DNA from: Saccopteryx bilineata
Taxonomy: Eukaryota; Chordata; Mammalia; Chiroptera; Emballonuridae
Reading direction: 5' to 3'
Length of the DNA stretch: 64,000 nucleotides
NCBI RefSeq assembly: GCF_036850765.1
Contig: NC_089495.1
Span: 199,524,847 to 199,588,846, forward strand
Position numbers and translations under genes: made by a program. This document shows positions 58,009-64,000 of this stretch, piece by piece; position 1 is the first letter of the stretch; every line of letters starts with the position of its first letter. Below the pieces are notes generated by a model. The model was not told where the DNA came from. It did no database searches and was given only the letters and a program-made list of their open reading frames with translations.

Positions 58009-58449
58009 TATAGCTTGATTTTTAAACTGTATAATACAGAAGTGCTTCGCCCTGCAAATGGAACGTCCTCTTCACAGCCGGATGACTCGAGGCCCAGAGG
58101 ACCCGGAAAAAGGAGCTGCTGGTCCACTCTGTGGCTGCAGCACTGGGCACCTTGACCACGAGCCACAGGGGAGCCAGCCAGGCCCCGTCACGGAGGGCAG
58201 GTCAGCTCCACACCTGCTCCCGACTCTCTTACGTGGACACCTGAAATCCTGCAGAAAGCCCGACAGGGCAAAGGGGCAGCAGATATGTGGGCGAGACAAG
58301 AGAGCGAGCTGCATGCCAGGCCCACTGCCCGCACCTTCCTGCCCCACAGGGTTATACTGAGAACCCTGCTGCTCAGTGTCAGCTGCTCCAGGTCACACAC
58401 TTCTGTCCCTTCACTCACATCCTCACAGAAACCTGAAGGTGTCAGAGAA

Positions 58450-59092
58450 GCTGGGACCCCTGTGTCCCAGCACCGGTGGTGGGGACACAGAATGGTACAG
58501 TTGCTGTAGAAAACAGCTCGGTAATTCCACAGAAAGTTGAACACAGAATTATCAAATGATCTAGCAATGCTGCTCTAAGTATGCACCCAAAAGAAGTGAA
58601 ACCGGGAACCTGAACTGGTGATTTGTACACCACGTTCACAGCAGCCAAGAGGTGGAGGCTCCTGAAGTGCCCACCAACAGATGAGTGGCCAAAGCGCGAT
58701 CTGTACAGACAGAGGAGGAGTACTCAGCCTGAAAGGGGCGGGGCAAGCTGACAGGTGCCACAATACGGATGGGCCCAGAAGACATGACACCAGCGAAACA
58801 AGTCAGCCACAAGAACAAACAGGGTATGATTCTACTTCTACGGGGTTCCTGAAGGGTGAGGCTCAGAGACAAAAGCAGAATGGTGGCTGCAGGGGTGGGG
58901 GGAGGAGAGACGGGGGGACTTGGTGTCTAATGGGACGGCGCTTCAGTCTGGAAAGATGAAAAGCTTCTGGAGATGAACAGTGGTGATGGTTCAACAATGT
59001 CAATGTACTTAATGCCCCGCAGGACTGCACACTTCAAAGATGGTTAAAATGATAAATTGCGTTATGTATTTTTTAGCACAATAACAAAAAAT
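58450..59092 (+). mobile_element. L1 3' end
   Basis: Phrases GTTCACAGCAGCCAAGAGGT, GCCCACCAACAGATGAGTGG and the UTR piece GATGAACAGTGGTGATGGTT follow an old L1 3' end in DHX35 antisense. No intact frame. Confidence 0.85.
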
Positions 59093-59347
59093 GTCCCTGG
59101 TGAGAAAGAAAATCTTGAAGGCGCTAGTGCTAGGCCCATGAGAAACAAACAGAAGTGTTTACTGAATGAACGATGGCTGACACTGAGTCACAAGTTAGCA
59201 GTGTGCCCCACACCCAACAGCGTTAGGCGACAGCCCCTTCGCGACTCTACATGTATTGTATCCTCTTCCCCAGGGTGCGCAGGATTCGGGAAACAGCTTC
59301 TCTGACAGTCAAAATACAACCAATGGGAACTGTCAGGCTCCACCCAC

Positions 59348-59443
59348 CTGATTCGAGCAGCATTTTTGCAAACATGGGGTTCAAAGGAAACTCCGCCATT
59401 CGCATGCCAAGCGGTTCAGTTAGGCGACAGTCTTTGTCCAGAC
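59348..59443 (-). CDS. DHX35: DHX35 coding exon (winged helix, RLTEPLGMRMAEFPLNP)
   Basis: This 96-nt exon completes the split glycine codon and reads GLDKDCRLTEPLGMRMAEF, then PLNPMFAKMLLES, ending with one base of a glycine codon. LT..G..MAEFP..P..AKMLL is the hallmark of the winged helix in DEAH/RHA helicases, where it packs against the motor core. The acceptor GTGGCAG and donor GTGGGT are canonical. No stop or frameshift interrupts it. Confidence 0.95.
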
Positions 59444-60412
59444 CTGCCACGAGAACAAGCGTCAGAAGGCGTGTACCATTGCGCTGAAACGTGCAGTTGT
59501 CAAGAATAAAAGATGATGCATGCTGGAAAAAGGCACCGAAAGGTGAATCATGCGCTACCAAGCTCCCTCTGACACCGAGAGCCGTTACATTACAAGAAGA
59601 TTCCTTCGAGCTCCTGAATATTTAATCTGAAAACCTGATACTTCCAATGGCTGCGACTCAAGGACTTAACGATTAGGACCCGGCCCTGCGGCCTCCTCGG
59701 GCTCCCACCCCGGCTCCCACCCTGTACCCACAGCAGCCTCGCTCGGGCCCCTCTGGCCCCCACGGCCTGCTCTTTCCAAGGGCCCGACTACTGCACAGTG
59801 CAGAACAAAGGGAGTCCTGGCGGTCTGCAGCAGCCTCCGGCTCGGCACACCCAGCTCCTTGGGAACCGCTCCCCCAGGTCCCCGACCCCCGCTCCTCTGC
59901 CACCTCCCCTGCTGCTCCCTCTTTGTCTCCTCTGGATCTTCGGCCATGTCCCCTGGTAGATGCCCCAGGATGCCATCTGTGCCCTCTGTTCTTACTCTGT
60001 GCCCACTGGGTTACTATGGGAGCAGTTACAAGGCAGTGACTTTGAACATCCACACTTGCCCAGGTCACAGGCTCCCCCCCCTCCCCCACACCCGCTGCGC
60101 CTCCTCTCCACTGGCCAGCATCCTGGAACTGAGCCCCACGATGCGGACTATGTTCTATTATTGCACAGACTATTCCCCAGACAGAGCCCTAAAACAGAGG
60201 CTTCAGGGCTCAGATACAGCAGAAGAGGTCATTTCTCTCCTGCTCCCACAGAGCCATCTCTTTACAGAGGATAATTCAGCTTGCAGCGAAACTTAGTTGG
60301 GGGTCCCTCTCTACCTTTTCCGACTAATACAGGGCAGTGAAGACATACAGAAACAAAAATACTTGAAATGTCATTCCGACTGAAGCAAAATCAGTCCAAA
60401 TGGAAAACTTCT

Positions 60413-60646
60413 CTGCAGTCAACACCCTCCCATCCTCACTGCAGATTACCCCTGCAGTCAACACCCTCCCATCCTCACTGCAGATTACCCCTGCAGTCAA
60501 CACCCTCCCATCCTCACTGCAGATTACCCCTGCAGTCAACACCCTCCCATCCTCACTGCAGATTACCCCTGCAGTCAACACCCTCCCATCCTCACTGCAG
60601 ATTACCCCTGCAGTCAACACCCTCCCATCCCCACTGCAGATTACCC
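60413..60646 (+). repeat. 39-bp minisatellite, six copies
   Basis: Six near-identical 39-bp units starting CTGCAGTCAACACCCTCCCA (at 60413, 60452, 60491, 60530, 60569, 60608). The last copy differs by a T-to-C in CATCCCC. Because 39 is divisible by three, it gives repeated 13-residue frames on both strands, which are not genes. Confidence 0.98.
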
Positions 60647-61039
60647 CAGGAAACGTCGCTTTCGAGTTCCCACTAGGCGCCCAGGAACAGGAGATGGAGC
60701 GCGGCTCCCGCACACACGCACTCTGGGCTGCCTGACACAGACCCACCCGGACGCCTTCAAAGTCAATGCAGATCTCAATCAGTAACTGACTATTTCTTCA
60801 CAGGGACGTAGCATAAATACAATACAATAGATAAAGATGGACATACCTCATTAAAAAATTAACTCAAAATGGATCATAAACCTACTATATGTAAGAACTA
60901 AAGCTATAAAAACTTCAAAGAATACCTAGGAAAAAAAATCTTTGTGTCTGTGGTAGGCAATGGTATCTTTGCTATGACACCACAAGTGGCAAAAGAAAAA
61001 ATAAACAAATTGAACTACTTAAAACTTAAAAACTTTTGT

Positions 61040-61398
61040 GGCCCTGGCCGGTTGGCTCAGCAGTAGAGCGTCGGCCCAGCATGTGGAAGTCCTGGGTTCA
61101 ATTCCCTGCAAGGGCACACAGGAGAAGTGCCCATCTGCTTCTCCACCCTTCCCCCTCTCCTTCCTCTCTATCTCTCTCTTCCCCTCCTGTAGCCGAGGCT
61201 CCACTGGGGCAAAGTTGGCCCGGATGCTGAGGACAGCCCCATGGCCTCAGGCGCTAGAATGGCTCCAACTGCAGTGGAGCAACGGACCAGATGAGCAGAG
61301 CATCGCCCACTGGTGGGCATGCTGGGTGGATCCCAGTCAGGCTCATTCGGGAGTCACTCTGTCTGCCTCCCTCCACTTCTCATTTCAAAAAAAAAAAA
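61040..61398 (+). mobile_element. Rhin-1-type SINE inside L1
   Basis: Head GGCCCTGGCCGGTTGGCTCA and A-tail. Flanks ACTTAAAAACTTTTGT / ACTTAAAACTTCTGT are the same sequence with changes. The CTCF-like box has one mismatch (CCACCAGTGGGCG in reverse, 61304-61316). Confidence 0.93.
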
Positions 61399-61549
61399 AG
61401 AAAAACTTAAAACTTCTGTACTGCAAATGATACCATCAAAAAAGTGAAAAGCCAACTCACAGCCTAGGAGACAGATTTACAAATAGAAACATGTGTATCA
61501 CAATATATAAAGAACTTCTCTAATTCACTAATAAAAAACCAAAACCCCC

Positions 61550-61745
61550 GCTCTGACCTGTGGTGGTGCAGTGGATAAAGCGACCTGGAACACTGAGGTC
61601 ACCAGTTCAAAACTCTGGGCTTGCCTGGTCAAGGCATATATGGGAGTTGATGCTTCTTGCTCTTCCCCCCTTTCTCTCTCTCTCTCTCTCTCATTCTAAC
61701 TCTCTCTCCTCTCTAAAACGAATAAATAAAAATTAAAAAAAAAAA
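61550..61745 (+). mobile_element. Short SINE of a second tRNA-derived family
   Basis: GCTCTGACCTGTGGTGGTGC head, GTCACCAGTTCAAAACTCTG B-box region, CT-rich tail and an A-rich end. It is distinct from the long Rhin-1 copies. It lies in the same L1. Confidence 0.85.
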
Positions 61746-63074
61746 GACAACCCCCCCAAATTAAAAATGGGCAAAAATTTAAATAGACCTTTATCCAAAG
61801 AAGATACACAAGTAGGTAATAAGAATATGAAAAGGTGTTCAACATCATTACTCATTAAGAAGGTACAAATCACACCACAAGATACCACTTCATATCCAGG
61901 ATGGCTACATGCCAAAAGACAGGTAATAACAAGTATCCACAACTTGTTATTATGTAGAGAAATCAGAAACCACCACACATGGCTGGTGGGAATGTCCACC
62001 AAACACTGGTATGTGAATGTTCATAGCAGCCTTATGTATATTGGCAAAATGAGGAAACTGACCCAAATGTCCATCAACAGATTAATGAATAAGGACAGTA
62101 TGTGGTATATCCATACAATGGAATGTTATTCGGCAATAAAATGAAAAGAAGTATCAATGTGTGCTACAACCCAGGTGAACCTTGGCAACACCATGCTGAG
62201 TGAAAGAAGCCAGTTACAAAGACCACATATCATGATTCCATTCAGATGAAATGTCCAGAACAGGCAATCCATGGAGACAGAAAGTAGGCTAGTGGTTACC
62301 CGAGGCTGGGAGGAGGAGGGGAGGGGGAATAAGGAGAGAGTGCTGATGGGTACGGTTTTCTTTCTGGGAGATAAACACGTTCTTGGGGTGACAGCTACAC
62401 AACCCTGTGAGTATACTACATACCAGTGAATGGTATATTTTAAATGGGTGAGTTATACCTCAATAAAGATGTTAGAAGCAAAAAAAAAAAAAAAAATTTC
62501 AAAGGACAAAATCCCCACTAAAGCTTAATACCAAGTGGATATTATATTCACTTAGGGCCACATTCACCAAAAAATACGTACTTCCTGAGGGGGTGAATTA
62601 CAGCAACAATAAAGAATAGAGATTCCTCCATAACATGGTGTTTCCTTGCCCAAACAACGCTACAGGCTGGCAGGCTACCCGGTCCTCCACAGGGAGCTCC
62701 AGGAATGGACTGACAGGCAGTCAGGAAGAGAAGGCTGAGCCCCAGATTTCAGGATGGGGTGGAGGGGCAGAAAGGTCTAGAGAGGTGACAGCTGAAATAC
62801 TGGCAGGGAATCTTCTGGATGTCTTTAGGATGGTGGCTCTGGTGATGGTTATTAATAGCTTTCAATATCCTGACATGTCTTCTGAATTCACTGTGTTGAG
62901 TAGACTTCATGAATTATTAATTCCACCTTCTTATTTCCATAAAGCTTAAGTATCCTTAAGAGGATTATTTGTGTGGGGAGAACCAATCCGATTCCTGAGC
63001 CCTAAAGTCAATACAACCTAACAAATACATATCAGTAAACAGATCAGAGAACATATAATAAGAGACAGGCGTAC

Positions 63075-63129
63075 CTCCCAGGGCATAGAGTAACTCCAAT
63101 GCTTGAACCATCGACTGTGCTGGAGGAGG
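63075..63129 (-). CDS. DHX35: DHX35 coding exon (start of HA2 winged helix)
   Basis: This 55-nt exon begins in phase 0 after a polypyrimidine-rich AG acceptor and reads PPPAQSMVQALELLYALG plus one base. It stops at a GT donor. The SMVQALELLYALGG helix is the typical opening of the winged-helix region in DEAH helicases, which follows the motor domains. It is the most 5' DHX35 exon I can find here. No preceding exon was recognised between 63130 and 64000. Confidence 0.92.
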
Positions 63130-64000
63130 CTGTAAAAAAAAAACATAAAAATCCTCCTAAATTAGTGTCTTGGGGTGACAGACATAAAAATGTGACCATT
63201 TCCTGCTCAGATGCACACTTCCCTCCATGTATCCTGTTCTGGACCTCCACGCTCCTATTCATGGTGTCAGGTGCTCCTTGGACTGCCCTTCGCTCCCTCT
63301 CAGCACCCTCCCTCTCAGCACCCTCTGTGCTGCTTGGTCTTCAATCTCAGCTTCATTCAACATTTCCCACGCTGCCCTCCTCAGAAGCGGACTACCTTGA
63401 ACTACTTCCTTGTTTTTCCTAAACTCGCATCAGACGGTTCTCATCATTATGGCTTCGTCTCCACCTCTACGCTAGAAATCCCACAATACTGCAATACTGG
63501 TTGGCAACTAGGAAGAGGCCTGGTCCAGTCCTTAACTACAGGGGTACTGACACACACTGGATTTGGACTCCTGAGAATAACAGAGAATGCTGGAGAACCT
63601 GAAGTTAAGCAGCACTGGTATCGTGACCTTCAGTCTGACTCTCTGGAGCCTCCCTCCTCTCCTTCCACAAATCTTCACCAGGCATCTCCTAACTGCTAGA
63701 CGCCATTACTAGTTTCCGCTACATTATTCCGTTTATAATAGGCCAGGTAATACAATTACGGTACTTTTTTCCTAAAGGCATTCAGGTAACAAACATATTT
63801 TAAGTGTCACACGGTTTTCCTTCAATTCTAGAGATGAAAAAAAGTCAGTGCCAACAGGTAGCAAACATCTGCACACAGGCAGTAGGCAGTTGGTGGCAAA
63901 GCCATAAACTGAACTCAGATGTCTTATTTCTACTCTACCCCACCCACTGACAGTCAAGGAACATAACTGTGCCCTTAAAAGTTGTGATGACCGCCCACAC
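63130..64000 (-). other. DHX35: DHX35 intron continuing past window edge
   Basis: No further exon was recognised on the minus strand. Positions 63210-63430 are weakly L2-like. A 15-bp unit is perfectly doubled at 63293-63322. The remaining sequence is unassigned. Confidence 0.6.

Larger units (their letters stand above)
57469..59347 (-). other. DHX35: DHX35 intron (1.9 kb) with Rhin-1 SINE and L1 3' end
   Basis: A minus-strand Rhin-1 copy (57598-58008) and a plus-strand L1 3' fragment (about 58450-59092) occupy over half of the intron. The region between them, 58020-58440, shows nothing I can assign. Confidence 0.75.
60840..62495 (+). mobile_element. L1 3' portion interrupted by two SINEs
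   Basis: ORF2 tail and UTR of an L1: AAAATGGATCATAAACCTAC, CATCATTACTCATTAAGAAG, GTCCATCAACAGATTAATGA, CATACAATGGAATGTTATTC and a 3' A-tail. It is antisense to DHX35. SINEs at 61040 and 61550 split it. The 125-codon frame at 61767-62144 is a residue of its ORF2. Confidence 0.88.
59444..63074 (-). other. DHX35: DHX35 intron (3.6 kb) with minisatellite and L1/SINE cluster
   Basis: This is the largest intron in the window. It holds a 39-bp minisatellite (60413-60646) and an L1 3' portion (about 60840-62495) broken by two SINEs. Positions 59680-60300 are moderately GC-rich without a recognised gene; 62500-63074 is unassigned. Confidence 0.75.
46410..64000 (-). other. DHX35: DHX35 gene, 3' portion (nine terminal coding exons)
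   Basis: Nine minus-strand exons are joined by eight introns of 1.1-3.6 kb. Every visible border is GT-AG and all phases agree, giving 765 nt ending in TGA. The joined product follows the C-terminal third of DHX35, a DEAH-box ATP-dependent RNA helicase reported in spliceosomal C complexes in the nucleus. Order along the protein: winged-helix/HA2 (RLTEPLGMRMAEFPLNPMFA; EILSIAAMMQIQNIF; EEGDHLTMLNVYEAF; WCQEHFLNYKGLVRA), then OB-fold (LRCIVSGFFANAAR; DDHELHIHPASVL; VIYNEVVQTSKYYMRDVT). The full family protein is about 700 residues, so the RecA domains with the DEAH motif lie beyond the right edge. Intact reading frame and splice sites indicate a live gene. The paralogues DHX8, DHX15, DHX16 and DHX38 share the fold, but the YYMRDVT-to-HFYQQGT tail is what I associate with DHX35. 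Confidence 0.93.

Noticed and set aside
57589..58155. 188-codon plus-strand frame
   Set aside because: It lies across a minus-strand Rhin-1 copy; the peptide recurs in other copies.
59859..60296. 145-codon plus-strand frame in a DHX35 intron
   Set aside because: Opposes the host gene, composition-driven, with no recognised motif.
60413..60646. CRISPR-like regular repeats
   Set aside because: Units are adjacent with no spacers, and the host is a mammal.
60368..60746. Repeat protein-like frames (102-140 codons)
   Set aside because: They are translations of a 39-bp minisatellite whose period is a multiple of three; the region is a DHX35 intron.
61767..62144. 125-codon gene
   Set aside because: It is a remnant of L1 ORF2 antisense to DHX35.

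Overview
The window is vertebrate nuclear DNA from a mammal, most likely a bat of the horseshoe / Old World leaf-nosed group (Rhinolophidae or Hipposideridae). The evidence is eight copies of a roughly 370-bp tRNA-derived SINE that I recognise as Rhin-1 type, shorter SINEs of the same general kind, and young non-autonomous hAT DNA transposons with intact 8-bp target duplications. The clade is inferred from remembered repeat families; I could not search a database.

One protein-coding gene is supported. It is the 3' part of DHX35, a DEAH-box RNA helicase found in catalytic-stage spliceosomes, on the minus strand from the right edge down to a stop codon at 46410-46412. Nine exons, all with GT-AG borders and compatible phases, give 765 nt: 254 codons plus stop. 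They encode the C-terminal winged-helix/HA2 region and the OB-fold. The helicase motor exons lie beyond position 64000.

Positions 1 to about 45,000 lie downstream of DHX35 and hold no gene I can support. In other mammals a large gene desert separates DHX35 from MAFB, so this part is probably that desert. It contains old L1, L2, MIR, MaLR-type LTR and MER/hAT remnants; younger SINE and hAT insertions, often nested with readable target duplications; an internally deleted L1 that joins ORF1 to the end of ORF2; a solitary LTR; an interstitial telomeric repeat; a compact CpG island away from any known promoter; and several AT-rich, repeat-free blocks that look like conserved non-coding elements but are untested.

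The most notable pattern is that six of the eight Rhin-1 copies carry a perfect match to the CTCF core motif, always in the same orientation relative to the SINE. A seventh has one mismatch. A similar perfect motif lies in unique sequence near 40,080. This suggests the SINE family may have spread chromatin-boundary sites, as rodent B2 is known to have done. No prokaryotic operons, CRISPR arrays or classical RNA genes were seen.
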